A stretch of 51,337 bases of DNA from a virus (IMGVR_UViG_3300008114_000176:1-51337), one strand, 5' to 3'; positions 37,061 to 46,486 are shown, numbered from the stretch's first letter. A program made the numbers and translations. Notes: generated by a model not told the origin, from the sequence alone.

Positions 37061-37917
37061 CTAAAGGCGTATTAATTTTTGCTCATAATGGCCCAGAAGT
37101 AGATTACGGTGTAATGGGTATAATTTCTGGCGGACTAGCAAAAAAACATTTGGGATTACCAGTCAGTTTAATAACAGACAAATGGACTATTGCTTGGTTA
37201 AAAGAATCAGGGATGTATGCTAGAGCCGAGTCTATTTTTGATAAGATTATTGAAATTGAAAAGCCTAGAACAAAAAATACAAGAAAACTGCATGATGGTT
37301 TCTACAGCCAGACAATTCCCTTTGTAAATTCAAATAGATTTTCAGTTTGGGATTTAAGTCCTTACGATCAAACTTTGCTAATTGATAGTGATTATCTAAT
37401 TTTTTCTAACAAACTAAATGAGTACTGGAACACAGATAGTAGCGTAATGTTAGGACATTCTATGAATGACATAACGGGTGACCGTAGTGGTATATTAGAT
37501 CAACGTGTAAGTGAAACTGGGATTCATATGTTTTGGGCTACCACAGTAATGTTTACTAAAAATGAAGAAAGCAGATTCTTTTTTAAATTAGTTGATTATA
37601 TTAAAGACAATTACAGATATTATGCCGACCTATTTAGATTTGATCCAAGACAATATCGAAATGATATTTCATTCAGCATTGCTAAACATATCATGAACGG
37701 GTTTGAAACAGAATTTATTTACACTCTTCCTCCTATTCTAACGGTGTTTGACAAAGATATTTTGCATGATGTAATCGAAAATCGATTGACATTTCTAATT
37801 GAAAAACCACTCAATTGCGGAGATTTCTGGGCTGCAACTACACAAGGATCTGATGTTCATATTATGAACAAACAAAGTATTATTAGAAATAAAGAAAAAT
37901 TACTGGAGTTAATATGA
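37057..37917 (+). CDS. GT-A-type glycosyltransferase-like protein
   Basis: A 286-residue protein. It has a Rossmann-like start (GVLIFAHNGPEVDYG) and an acidic metal-binding DSD at 110-112 in the setting QTLLIDSDYLIF, the typical D-x-D of GT-A enzymes that bind nucleotide-sugar and metal. The C-terminal part (YRNDISFSIAKHIM) fits the acceptor side, like GT8 relatives. The gene overlaps its neighbours by four bases on both sides. Donor and acceptor are unknown. Transfer to virion proteins or lipid/glycan targets are both possible. Confidence 0.65.
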   Translation: MTKGVLIFAHNGPEVDYGVMGIISGGLAKKHLGLPVSLITDKWTIAWLKESGMYARAESIFDKIIEIEKPRTKNTRKLHDGFYSQTIPFVNSNRFSVWDLSPYDQTLLIDSDYLIFSNKLNEYWNTDSSVMLGHSMNDITGDRSGILDQRVSETGIHMFWATTVMFTKNEESRFFFKLVDYIKDNYRYYADLFRFDPRQYRNDISFSIAKHIMNGFETEFIYTLPPILTVFDKDILHDVIENRLTFLIEKPLNCGDFWAATTQGSDVHIMNKQSIIRNKEKLLELI

Positions 37918-38756
37918 ACTTTGGTTATTTAATTGTAGTTGCTTCAAATAAAGATATAGACTATCTTAAATTAGCCTATGCTCTTGCATTAAGTATTAAA
38001 AATACTCAGAAGCCAGGATATGATAACGTTGCTTTAGTAATTGACAATCCTCAACTAGTTGACAATTTAAAAAGCCCTTGGGTCTTTGATCATGTTATTG
38101 CTTGGGATAAGGAAACGTATTGGGATGGTCGTAGTTGGATGGATCAATTATCTCCTTTTGAAAATACAGTATGTCTTGATGCAGATATGATTTTCCTTAG
38201 AGATCATAGTCACTGGATTGATTACTTTATTGAAAATTGTGAATTATATATTCCCTCAAAGGCATTGACCTATAGAGGCGAAACAATTACAAATGATTTT
38301 TATAGAAAAACATTTACAAAGAACGGTCTTCCTAATTTATATTCTATGTTTACTTTTTTTAAACAGGGATCTGAAATTGCAACAGAATTTTTTAATCTAG
38401 GTAGATATATTATAAAAAATCCTTTGGAGTTTAGTAATTTATATCTTACAAAACATAAACCAAAAGTTGTTGGAACAGATGAAGCGTTTGCCTTGAGTGC
38501 AAAGATTTTAGATATAAGTGATATTGTAAGTTATGATCTAGCGTTTCCTAACATTGTTCATATGAAACCTATGGTTCAAAATTGGTCATGGACTGCTGAT
38601 AAAGTCACTGAACATGCTGGTTTTTATTTTAATATCCAAGGAAAATTAAAAATAGGAAATTATCAGCAACATAATATTGTGCATTATGTTGAAAAAGATC
38701 TAGTTAATGACGAAATAGTTAGTATGTTAGAGGAGATTGCATGGAACAAGAACTAA
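37914..38756 (+). CDS. GT-A-type glycosyltransferase-like protein
   Basis: A 280-residue protein related in layout to the previous one: N-terminal YLIVVASNKDIDYLKLAYALALSI, then the metal-binding DAD at 89-91 in NTVCLDADMIFLRD, and later VVGTDEAFALSAKI, where GT8-like enzymes keep a conserved Asp/Glu. The His-rich C terminus (VHMKP, QHNIVHYVEK) may complete the metal site, as H-x-K-P-W does in GT8 enzymes. It starts inside the end of the preceding gene. Substrate unknown. Confidence 0.65.
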   Translation: MNFGYLIVVASNKDIDYLKLAYALALSIKNTQKPGYDNVALVIDNPQLVDNLKSPWVFDHVIAWDKETYWDGRSWMDQLSPFENTVCLDADMIFLRDHSHWIDYFIENCELYIPSKALTYRGETITNDFYRKTFTKNGLPNLYSMFTFFKQGSEIATEFFNLGRYIIKNPLEFSNLYLTKHKPKVVGTDEAFALSAKILDISDIVSYDLAFPNIVHMKPMVQNWSWTADKVTEHAGFYFNIQGKLKIGNYQQHNIVHYVEKDLVNDEIVSMLEEIAWNKN

Positions 38757-39334
38757 TGGATTTTGACGAGTGGATCAAATTACCAGTCAATCAAACCGTT
38801 GAATACTATGCAACATTTAAAGATGACGGATCTTTAATTGGAATATATCCTTCTCATGCGGTATTTGATAATACAAATAAGATAAAAATTGATGAAGAAA
38901 TTGCTACAGCAGTGTCCACAGGTGCGGAAAATTTATTTTCTTATAGGGTTGATCTACCAACTAAGAAATTAGTTAAATTAAACAAATTTTCCACTCATAG
39001 TCTAATAAAGATTGATGATATCTTGCATAGAATAATAGATAAAAAGTGGTCAAATATGCAAGATCCTGATATCACAATTTCACATGATACAAAAAATAGT
39101 ACATTAATATTTTCAATGAGCAACAAATACTCAAATAATATTATTTGGGACGGTGCAACTGAAATGATTTTTTTAGTAACTGATTACAACGACCCCAATG
39201 TCCTCCTTCATATGTTAAGCATTAGGGCAGGCGATATTACAGAAAATACAAAATTATTTACATTAGATTTGCCAAATAGATTTAGTGTTTACACAAGACG
39301 AATTTTTGACAAATATATATTTGAAACAATATGA
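38741..39334 (+). CDS. Unknown protein in the glycosyltransferase operon
   Basis: A 197-residue protein with a GAGGAG ribosome binding site five bases ahead of its ATG, inside the end of the previous gene (16-base overlap). Alternating strands (TVEYYATFKDDGSLIGIYPS, NKYSNNIIWDG, LFTLDLPNRFSVYTRR) suggest a beta-rich fold. It has no D-x-D, no Cys motif and no membrane segment. Its place between two glycosyltransferase-like genes suggests an accessory or acceptor role, which is only inference. Confidence 0.6.
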   Translation: MEQELMDFDEWIKLPVNQTVEYYATFKDDGSLIGIYPSHAVFDNTNKIKIDEEIATAVSTGAENLFSYRVDLPTKKLVKLNKFSTHSLIKIDDILHRIIDKKWSNMQDPDITISHDTKNSTLIFSMSNKYSNNIIWDGATEMIFLVTDYNDPNVLLHMLSIRAGDITENTKLFTLDLPNRFSVYTRRIFDKYIFETI

Positions 39335-40242
39335 AAACAATAGAACTTGACATTGTATTTTTAAGTTATGACGAGCCCAATGCAGATAAGCATTATGCTG
39401 ATTTATGCAATAAACTTCCTTGGGCTAAACGAGTTCACGGAGTGAAGGGTAGTGATGCTGCACATAAGGCAGCAGCTGAGTTAAGTGAAACTGAATGGGT
39501 TATCACGGTTGACGCTGATAATATAGTTAATCCTAAATTCTTTAATCTAGACATTGATACAAGTAATCCTAAGATACAGGTATATAGCTGGTTAGGAAAA
39601 AACAAACTTAATGGCTTACTTTACGGTAATGGCGGACTTAAAATATGGAAACGAGATTTTATTCTCAATATGAAAACTCATGAAGCTAGTGAAAGTGATC
39701 GTGCTCAAGTAGACTTTTGTTGGGAAGATGGTTATCGTCAATTTAAAGAATGTTATAGTGATACTGATATTACCGGAAGTCCTTTTCAAGCATGGAGAGC
39801 AGGATTTCGTGAAGGCGTTAAGATGACCTTGCTTGACGGAATTAAAGTGGCACCACAAGAGATTAGTGAACGTGTTTGGTGGCACAATTTGCATAGATTA
39901 CGTATGTGGTCAACAGTTGGTGCTCATGAAGAAAATGGACTTTATGCCATATATGGTGCTAGATTAGGCACTTGGTTAGCAAACTGTACCGACTGGAATT
40001 ATGTAGAGGTTCGAGACTTTGAAATCCTTAAAGGTATTTGGAATCAATATGGCCGCCCATTTGAAGAATTAGGCGGTAATGGTCTAGATGAAGAAATTAA
40101 ATCATTAGGTGAAAAAATTAAATTAGAACTAGGTTTTGATTATCCCTATCTAGATAGTCAACAGAGCAAATATACTTTAGATTTGTACGAAGAAACTATC
40201 AAATTAACAAATACATATATGAGGACCACTGATGGTCTATGA
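39331..40242 (+). CDS. GT-A-type glycosyltransferase-like protein (YDEPNAD family)
   Basis: A 303-residue protein starting with DIVFLSYDEPNADKHYADL, then AKRVHGVKGSDAAHKAAAEL and the metal-binding DAD at 61-63 (WVITVDADNIV), followed by a GNGGLKIW strand and a GSPFQAWRAGFREGVKM helix. This pattern recurs in large T4-like aquatic phages, where it is usually annotated as glycosyltransferase. The same domain is found at the C terminus of the next protein, so the two are paralogues. Four- and eleven-base overlaps tie it to its neighbours. Confidence 0.7.
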   Translation: MKTIELDIVFLSYDEPNADKHYADLCNKLPWAKRVHGVKGSDAAHKAAAELSETEWVITVDADNIVNPKFFNLDIDTSNPKIQVYSWLGKNKLNGLLYGNGGLKIWKRDFILNMKTHEASESDRAQVDFCWEDGYRQFKECYSDTDITGSPFQAWRAGFREGVKMTLLDGIKVAPQEISERVWWHNLHRLRMWSTVGAHEENGLYAIYGARLGTWLANCTDWNYVEVRDFEILKGIWNQYGRPFEELGGNGLDEEIKSLGEKIKLELGFDYPYLDSQQSKYTLDLYEETIKLTNTYMRTTDGL

Positions 40243-41917
40243 TATTTTTTATGTAAGTAAAAATATTATTGATGAACAAAATTGGAAACAATTTCGTTCT
40301 AAATTTCCATCTTCTCAAAAAATTGATAATGTAAAATCGTTTGATGACATTAAAAAGAAAGCATTTACAAAATTCTTTTGGGTTGTATGGGATGATTTAA
40401 ACATTGTTGATACTTTTAAATTTGATTACAAAGTTTCTACATGGGATCAAGATTATATTCATGTGTGGTTAAATGGTGAAAACTACGACGGTGTTGTATT
40501 GTTTTCAAAAAAGTCAGTTCCCTCGGAAAAAGAATTTCAACATAGATTTTATGTTAACAAAAAAGAAATCGATATAGTAGCTAGTAAACCTAAAAAATAC
40601 CCTATTTTTATTATTAGCAATTATGCAGAATATCAATCTGCATTAAAAAATTCACCTTTAACAATGTTTTGGGTAGTATGGCCAAACATTGAAATAATTA
40701 ATGATCAAATTTTTGAAACTTACTTTAGTCACCATAATTCCTATGATCGAAATGAAAATCATGTGTTTAAAAATATTTCTAACGATCAGGAATCGTTTGT
40801 TAACGGTGTTGTGTTATTTTCTACAAATAAGCCAGTATCTAAGAAAGAGATTGAACATAGATTTTTTATAGATAAAAAAGAACACAATCTAGTGGCCAGC
40901 AAATATAAACCGTACGACAAATTTGTAATCGATACGTTTAGCGATTACGAACATGCTCTTAACACAGCTGATACAGATATGTTTTGGGCAATTCCTCCGG
41001 AAGTTGAACCTGTACCAGATTTTAAATTTGATCTTCAATTTCCATACCAAAATAAGTATGAGCTCAGTATAAATCACGTCTTTAAAAATATTGATGTTGA
41101 AGAAATTAAGTACAACGGTATAATGTTATTATCGAAGAAAAGACCTATTTCTGCAAGAGAAGTTGAATATAGATATTTGATTGAAAAGAAAGAATATGAC
41201 CTTGTGGCAAGTAAATTAAAATTATACGATATTGTGTTTATATCTTATAACGAACCTAATGCAGATGAAAATTTTGCTAACTTAATTGATCGATTTCCAA
41301 GAGCTAAACGTGTACACGGCGTAAAAGGTATTCACCAAGCACATATTGCAGCCGCAAAATTAGCAACAACTCCAATGTTTTGGGTAGTAGACGGTGATGC
41401 AATAGTAGAAGATGATTTTCAATTTGACCTACTACTACCTAAACACGATACAGATATTGTTCATGTTTGGTTAAGCAAAAATCCTATCAACGGATTAACA
41501 TACGGCTATGGTGGTGTTAAATTATTGCCTAAAAACTTAACTATTAATATGGAAATGACTAGTGTTGACATGACTATGGCAATTAGCAAAAAATTTAAAG
41601 TTATAAAAGAAGTTAGTAATCTAACAGTTTTTAATACAGATCCGTTCAATACTTGGAAATCTGCGTTTAGAGAGTGTGTAAAATTAGCCAGCCGTCCTGT
41701 TGATTCTGGATATCAAGAAGAAACTGAAGATAGATTAATTACTTGGTGCAGTGTTGGATCTGATAAACTTTATGGAGAATATAGTATAGCAGGAGCTCGA
41801 GCTGGAAAACAGTACGGGCTATTGAATATTGCCGATGCTAACCAGTTAAGAAAAATTAATGATTTTGAATGGTTGCAAAATCAATTTAATTTATTGCAAC
41901 CCTTAGTAGAAAAATAA
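40232..41917 (+). CDS. Multi-repeat glycosyltransferase-like protein: three decayed units plus one complete domain
   Basis: A 561-residue protein. Residues 331-561 are a complete domain paralogous to the previous gene (DIVFISYNEPNAD, AKRVHGVKGIHQAH, DGD at 387-389, YGYGGVKLL, NTWKSAFRECVK). Ahead of it lie three shorter repeats at about 1-119, 120-225 and 226-330. Each has an FWVVW-like strand at the place of the metal-binding loop, then an HVW/HVF strand, a G-V-x-L-x-S-x-x-x-x-x-S strand-turn, and ends (K)KE-x-x-x-VASK. In the repeats the D-G-D is replaced by W-D-D, W-P-N and P-P-E, so they are probably non-catalytic, perhaps for acceptor binding. It ends 17 bases before the convergent SGNH gene. 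Confidence 0.65.
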   Translation: MVYDIFYVSKNIIDEQNWKQFRSKFPSSQKIDNVKSFDDIKKKAFTKFFWVVWDDLNIVDTFKFDYKVSTWDQDYIHVWLNGENYDGVVLFSKKSVPSEKEFQHRFYVNKKEIDIVASKPKKYPIFIISNYAEYQSALKNSPLTMFWVVWPNIEIINDQIFETYFSHHNSYDRNENHVFKNISNDQESFVNGVVLFSTNKPVSKKEIEHRFFIDKKEHNLVASKYKPYDKFVIDTFSDYEHALNTADTDMFWAIPPEVEPVPDFKFDLQFPYQNKYELSINHVFKNIDVEEIKYNGIMLLSKKRPISAREVEYRYLIEKKEYDLVASKLKLYDIVFISYNEPNADENFANLIDRFPRAKRVHGVKGIHQAHIAAAKLATTPMFWVVDGDAIVEDDFQFDLLLPKHDTDIVHVWLSKNPINGLTYGYGGVKLLPKNLTINMEMTSVDMTMAISKKFKVIKEVSNLTVFNTDPFNTWKSAFRECVKLASRPVDSGYQEETEDRLITWCSVGSDKLYGEYSIAGARAGKQYGLLNIADANQLRKINDFEWLQNQFNLLQPLVEK

Positions 41918-41928
41918 TAATCTATACT

Positions 41929-41947
41929 AGATGCTTAATTGGCATCT
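41929..41947. terminator. Possible hairpin between the convergent operons
   Basis: AGATGC (41929-41934), a seven-base loop and GCATCT (41942-41947) can form a six-base-pair stem at the meeting point of the two operons. Read leftward it is followed by a T-rich stretch (ATTATTATTTTTC), as expected of a weak terminator for the radical SAM operon. Rightward there is no T run. Confidence 0.3.
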
Positions 41948-42798
41948 CTATCATCCGGACTTTTACCCCATCCGAAATGTTCTCTTGCTAAATCTCTAGC
42001 ATATTCAGCATGACCGGGCGGAAGTACGTGCCCACACGCAGTCATTTGTTCGAACGCTCCTTTATTGAACCATCGATCATTGATCTTATCAAATTCTAAT
42101 AAATCAAACCAAAGCATTCGAAGCCATTGATTTTTAGAGTTATTAACTATTTCTTTGTATTGCCAAAATTCACCTACAGTGTTTAAGAAAATAGGATCTC
42201 TTCCAATTCTCCGCTTAACATAATTTTTAATTTGTAAACATTCTTTTAGATAATCAATAAGCAATTCTTCATCACTGAGTGTTGTCCAAATAGCTTCAAA
42301 CAATTTTTTATGTTTACTTTCATATCCTCGATAATGAAATCCCGGAATAGATGATTTAACCCAATTAAAAATTTTCCCAATATCTTGTGTATCTTCGTGA
42401 TACCAACCTAATCTTCCAATGCTTGTTAAGCCTATGAAAACATAATCTGGCAAGTCTGCTCGACTTCTTAATGATTCAAGATAGGCAATAGTTCTAGTTG
42501 ATATGCCCGTCATACATGATCCGCCAATGGCCCCATTAACTACATTAACAGTGTCATTAACTAGCATAGTATCAACTAGTTCACCTAATAATGTAGCCCA
42601 CACATATTTCTTATTACTAAGTTGCCAATGATTATGTAAATCAAGATTTCTATCTAGCATTGCATGCCTTTTGTTACACCATGCTACGTCAAATTCTACG
42701 TCGCAAGAATGATGCCCTGGATACAAATCTGGAAAAACTTCTGGATCAGACAATCCGTCGCCAGCAGTAAAACTATCCCCATTTACATAAATTTTCAT
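41935..42798 (-). CDS. SGNH/GDSL-type hydrolase-like protein
   Basis: A 287-residue protein. The N terminus MKIYVNGDSFTAGDGL has block I (GDSF, Ser9 as nucleophile). NGAIGGSC (near 88-95) is a plausible oxyanion block II, FIGLTSIGRLG is in the place of block III but lacks the usual G-x-N-D, and GHVLPPGHAEYA near the C terminus gives a candidate catalytic His263. Family enzymes remove acyl groups from sugars or lipids. Here the gene closes the radical SAM operon (four-base overlap with the preceding gene) and faces the glycosyltransferase operon, so glycan deacylation is attractive but unproven. No signal peptide is seen, so it should act in the cytoplasm. Confidence 0.65.
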   Translation of the reverse strand: MKIYVNGDSFTAGDGLSDPEVFPDLYPGHHSCDVEFDVAWCNKRHAMLDRNLDLHNHWQLSNKKYVWATLLGELVDTMLVNDTVNVVNGAIGGSCMTGISTRTIAYLESLRSRADLPDYVFIGLTSIGRLGWYHEDTQDIGKIFNWVKSSIPGFHYRGYESKHKKLFEAIWTTLSDEELLIDYLKECLQIKNYVKRRIGRDPIFLNTVGEFWQYKEIVNNSKNQWLRMLWFDLLEFDKINDRWFNKGAFEQMTACGHVLPPGHAEYARDLAREHFGWGKSPDDRDAN

Positions 42799-43595
42799 AA
42801 TTCAAATCCTACTTCTAATCCTCGAGATAAATTTTGATGCATGAGTTGTTTAATTTCCCATTTATTCTTTTTAAAGTTTCCTAAAATAATCCACGGTGGC
42901 ATAACTTGTAAATTATTTTGATTGCACCACTCTATATATGCTGGATTAGGAAGAATACCTTTATTTAATTGTGGATTAAATACATATTCAAACCTAGCCG
43001 AAATTGTTTTGTAATTGCTAGTTTCTTCATCAACTGAACTTCCAGTAATCCATTGGTCATACTGATGTTTTCCTAAATCGTCAAATCTTAAAATTAGATC
43101 GTGTTGTGAGTATTCGCAATCTTCCGGCTGTATTTTAATATCAATATTTTCTAAATATGCTCCGTTTGTATTAGTAAAATAAACAGAATAGTAATATTCT
43201 AAAGAATGAATGTATAAATTAATATTTTGCCAGGATTTCACAAAGCTGGGATAGTTTTGTTTCGTATTGTCTCCGTTGACTATATTTTTTAATCTGTCAG
43301 TGTACAATACCCATTTTTTATGTGACGCATTGAGCCATTGTTGATCAATACCAACAATTTTATTAAACATGATTTGAGGTAGATTTTTTTCTACAGCAAA
43401 CTTATTAACTATATCAATTGCAGCATTTAGATTATTAATAGTCTCATTAGAACGAGTTATAAACGAAGTATCTCTAGCAAAATAACTCATATTCATTTTT
43501 TTAGAAAAAATGCTTTCAAACCAAACAGACGCTATGGGTGTATTGTTAGGCTCTAATTCTAAATAGTCGCCTGATTTTAAAAAAATAAATTTCAT
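42795..43595 (-). CDS. Unknown protein in the radical SAM operon
   Basis: A 266-residue protein with no recognised domain, starting MKFIFLKSGDYLELE and ending SRGLEVGFEL. It is rich in Asn, Tyr and Trp, has two Cys only in its second half and no metal motif, signal peptide or membrane segment. It overlaps the radical SAM gene upstream and the SGNH gene downstream by four bases each (ATGA), so its product is made with theirs. It could be a substrate-binding partner or the modified protein; the sequence does not decide. Confidence 0.6.
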   Translation of the reverse strand: MKFIFLKSGDYLELEPNNTPIASVWFESIFSKKMNMSYFARDTSFITRSNETINNLNAAIDIVNKFAVEKNLPQIMFNKIVGIDQQWLNASHKKWVLYTDRLKNIVNGDNTKQNYPSFVKSWQNINLYIHSLEYYYSVYFTNTNGAYLENIDIKIQPEDCEYSQHDLILRFDDLGKHQYDQWITGSSVDEETSNYKTISARFEYVFNPQLNKGILPNPAYIEWCNQNNLQVMPPWIILGNFKKNKWEIKQLMHQNLSRGLEVGFEL

Positions 43596-44800
43596 TTGAG
43601 TTTTGGAAAAATACTATTTAAATCTTCGTTACGCACAGTATCAATTTTTTCTGTAAAATATTTAAAGTATTCCCACTGTCCGTTGGCTTCTGGAGTGTAG
43701 TAATGGCCATAGAGATCTTCCCAATTGCGTCGATCAATAATACCGTGTAATGAATTAATTTTATCCTGTCGCATTTGTTTAGGTAGTATATTAGCCGATA
43801 GATAGTCTGGGCTTTGAACATGATTTAATCCTACTCTAATGCGTATTTTATTGTTGGACAAATATCTTTCTAATTCGTCAACATACATAAAATTATAGAC
43901 GCTGACAGTTTGAGTTACACGATAAATGAATTTGTAATTATTTAAAAATAATTTTAAGTTATTAATGGTTAAATCCCAATCGCTTAAACTTCTAATGTAA
44001 GTGTTGCGTTCTCCAACATCATCGATGCTGAAACTAATATGTACTTCTTTAAATTTAGTCAATAGATCCAATGCTGGAGTAATCTTATCCCATTTGTAAT
44101 TTAAATTTGTGTGATAATGTATAGCAATATCAGTTTTGCCTTCACGTACTAATTTTTCTAGTAGTTTAAAGTGAGTAGGTACAAGAAATGGTTCGCCGCC
44201 ACTTATATGTATTTGTTCTAGATTAGGAGCAAATTCTGTTAACCTGTTGTAAAAAGATTCATCGTCTACCCAATCAAAACTAAAATCAGGATTACTTTTA
44301 ATCCAATGATAACCACTAGCTAATTTGACTGTATCTTTTAATTTATAGTAATCTTGAATCCAACTTGTGCTAGAGTCTGCATTACAGCTTCGACATTTTA
44401 AATTACAAAAATTTCCTAATCGTAATTCAATGTGACGAAGATCTGTCTTAATAGAGCCGTCGGCAGCGGTTAGTGCAGCGTGATCTAAATTACGATTGGT
44501 TTCCTGTTGGCGCTTACTCTTTCCGCCAGCCTGTTCAATTTGATGGCATCCCTCACATGCAGTCGGTACCTTGCCTGCTAACATGTCTAGTCTAATAGTT
44601 TTATAATTATCGCAGTTAATAATCTCTGGTATATTACTATTCATAACTGTGACAGTTTTAGTTTTATCTTCACTAACCCTGTTCCAGCTATGTCCGTTGC
44701 CCTTACCTGAATGTTTGGCAACACAACAAATTGTACAATTGCCTTGTGGAAACACACTCAGATGTATCCAAGGAAAATCACAAATAAATTTATCACTCAT
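43592..44800 (-). CDS. Twitch-type radical SAM protein A
   Basis: A 402-residue protein. The radical SAM cluster motif is C132-x3-C136-x2-C139 (FCNLKCRSC), followed by ISGGEPFL, the SAM-binding GGE motif, and IHYHTNLN and FSIDDVGE strands. The N-terminal 90 residues carry further Cys (C22, C25, C26, C82, C85) after a DFPWIHLSVFPQG start, fitting an auxiliary cluster of the twitch/SPASM kind placed at the N terminus. All motifs are intact. Such enzymes usually modify peptides or small metabolites by radical chemistry. The gene overlaps its neighbours by four bases on both sides. Confidence 0.8.
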   Translation of the reverse strand: MSDKFICDFPWIHLSVFPQGNCTICCVAKHSGKGNGHSWNRVSEDKTKTVTVMNSNIPEIINCDNYKTIRLDMLAGKVPTACEGCHQIEQAGGKSKRQQETNRNLDHAALTAADGSIKTDLRHIELRLGNFCNLKCRSCNADSSTSWIQDYYKLKDTVKLASGYHWIKSNPDFSFDWVDDESFYNRLTEFAPNLEQIHISGGEPFLVPTHFKLLEKLVREGKTDIAIHYHTNLNYKWDKITPALDLLTKFKEVHISFSIDDVGERNTYIRSLSDWDLTINNLKLFLNNYKFIYRVTQTVSVYNFMYVDELERYLSNNKIRIRVGLNHVQSPDYLSANILPKQMRQDKINSLHGIIDRRNWEDLYGHYYTPEANGQWEYFKYFTEKIDTVRNEDLNSIFPKLK

Positions 44801-46011
44801 AATGTATCAAACCATTCGGCTAATTCTGGTACAGCCGTTCTTATATCTTCTTTTCTAATACGGTCTAACTTTATAGTATCTCTTTTAAATTTTTGTTGTA
44901 GTTCTAATGTTTTTTCTAGAGAAATTGTTGAGTTTAAATAAAATTTAACTTCGTTATATAAGTTAGCTAGCCATCGACTTTCTTCTTCAGTTACAATTGA
45001 AGTTATTTTTTCTAAATGTTCATCTAGTTGTATTCTTACTTTATTTTTTAACTCTTCAGGTAGTATTGAAGACATATAATGTTGCGGCCAGTTAACATGA
45101 CTTACTAGTACTTTTCTAGTTGACATTTTTAATTCTATTAGTTTATCAATTAATTTAGTAAAATTAAAAACAGTGAGAATATTTATAGTAGTTGATACTA
45201 CATAACCAACATTCGATTGCGATAAACGGACTAAGTTTTCTTCCACTCTAGGCCAATCGGTTCCAGATCTACTGTACTCTGCATTTTCATCAATGCCGTC
45301 GATACTTGCAAAAATTCTAACATCTTTAAATCGTTTCCAAATATCAACTAGATCGTAATCTTTATACTTGATAGTACTCATGTTGGTGTTGTAACGCAAA
45401 AACACATCATATCGTTCTTTGGCAATTAACTTATCTAATATCTGATAGTGTTCAGCCATAAGTAATGGTTCACCGCCAGCAAAGTAAATCTCTTCAACAT
45501 CATCAATAAACTGATCAACGTATTTCATTAAATCAGTTCCGTAGTATGAACTATCAAGAAATTTTATCTTAGTTTTCTTTTCCTCAGGAGTGAAGTCGTC
45601 AAACCAAGAACTGCTACTACCATGTCCGCACATACGACATTTAAAGTTACAGATATTACTAAATCTAAAATCCCAAAAAATTATTTCAAATGTTTCGTAG
45701 GTACCGTCGGGTAATGTATTACTTTTAGCTTTTTCGATATGATGGCTGAATCTTTCAGTAACCGCCATTCTATAGCTTACACCCCCGCTGTCTTCTTTTT
45801 TAGTACAGGTTAGGCATCCTTCTGGAATTTTATTTTCTAAAAAGCTTCTACGCATAGATTTAGTATGTTCGTTATTCCATATTTCTTCTAGTGTAGTATC
45901 TTTTAAGTTTCCAAAGTCTTGCCCAAGATACGCACAACAAGGCTTAACACGACCGTTAGGTTCTGTATTAAGATGTATCCACGGCACTATACAAAATTTA
46001 TCTTCGCTCAT
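44797..46011 (-). CDS. Twitch-type radical SAM protein B
   Basis: A 404-residue protein with the same plan: N-terminal FCIVPWIHLNTEPNGRVKPCC (C25, C26) and GCLTC (C66, C69), then the radical SAM motif C121-x3-C125-x2-C128 (ICNFKCRMC), FAGGEPLL, RYNTNMS and FASIDGIDE. The LEEIWN stretch near 41-46 is typical of SPASM/twitch proteins. It is closer to protein A than to C or D. ATGA overlaps join it to protein A downstream and to the 3' part of protein C upstream. Confidence 0.8.
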   Translation of the reverse strand: MSEDKFCIVPWIHLNTEPNGRVKPCCAYLGQDFGNLKDTTLEEIWNNEHTKSMRRSFLENKIPEGCLTCTKKEDSGGVSYRMAVTERFSHHIEKAKSNTLPDGTYETFEIIFWDFRFSNICNFKCRMCGHGSSSSWFDDFTPEEKKTKIKFLDSSYYGTDLMKYVDQFIDDVEEIYFAGGEPLLMAEHYQILDKLIAKERYDVFLRYNTNMSTIKYKDYDLVDIWKRFKDVRIFASIDGIDENAEYSRSGTDWPRVEENLVRLSQSNVGYVVSTTINILTVFNFTKLIDKLIELKMSTRKVLVSHVNWPQHYMSSILPEELKNKVRIQLDEHLEKITSIVTEEESRWLANLYNEVKFYLNSTISLEKTLELQQKFKRDTIKLDRIRKEDIRTAVPELAEWFDTL

Positions 46012-46430
46012 ATTGTGTTAAACCATTCTATAAATTCTGTTGGGAATACACTAGCTAATGCGATATTTTTTCTATCGGCATATTGTTGTGTAAAACTTTT
46101 TAAATCGTGCACCTTATTGGTTTGGCTGTCGGTATCTTCTTGACTGCGATCAACGTTTCGAAGATATACAGCTATTCTCTCTATTTGATTACTTTCAGCA
46201 GGACTTAACCCAACAACATTACTTAGCCAAGTTTCAATTTTGTCTGCTTGTGCTTGTTTCAAATTATCTGGCAATACATTTAAATTTTGAAAACTAGGAA
46301 AACGCACTAGATTAAGACTCATATGGAACTGATGCCCGCCAAATTGTTTACGTAGTTCTAACATGTCTGTCATAAACTCTGTTATGGTCCAAATGCTTAG
46401 GGCACTAATAGTCATCATAACATGTATCAT
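46008..46430 (-). CDS. Radical SAM protein C, C-terminal part (frame-broken)
   Basis: A 140-residue frame matching the C-terminal part of protein D (MTTVNLTSITTYCDFIRYLLDLRKHYN aligns with its MTISALSIWTITEFMTDMLELRKQFG). The same frame is open upstream to about 46543 and there encodes TSGEGYGAHGEFVRHGLDY, matching TSGEAVGAPAEYIRYGLDY in protein D, so the ATG at 46430 is internal and this is the back of the gene that starts at 47311. It may still be made from the internal ATG, but lacks the cluster-binding domain. Confidence 0.7.
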   Translation of the reverse strand: MIHVMMTISALSIWTITEFMTDMLELRKQFGGHQFHMSLNLVRFPSFQNLNVLPDNLKQAQADKIETWLSNVVGLSPAESNQIERIAVYLRNVDRSQEDTDSQTNKVHDLKSFTQQYADRKNIALASVFPTEFIEWFNTI

Positions 46431-46486
46431 GTTATATTTCCCTTCTTTGGCAAACTGTATTAAATTATTACGCCATACTGTATAAT

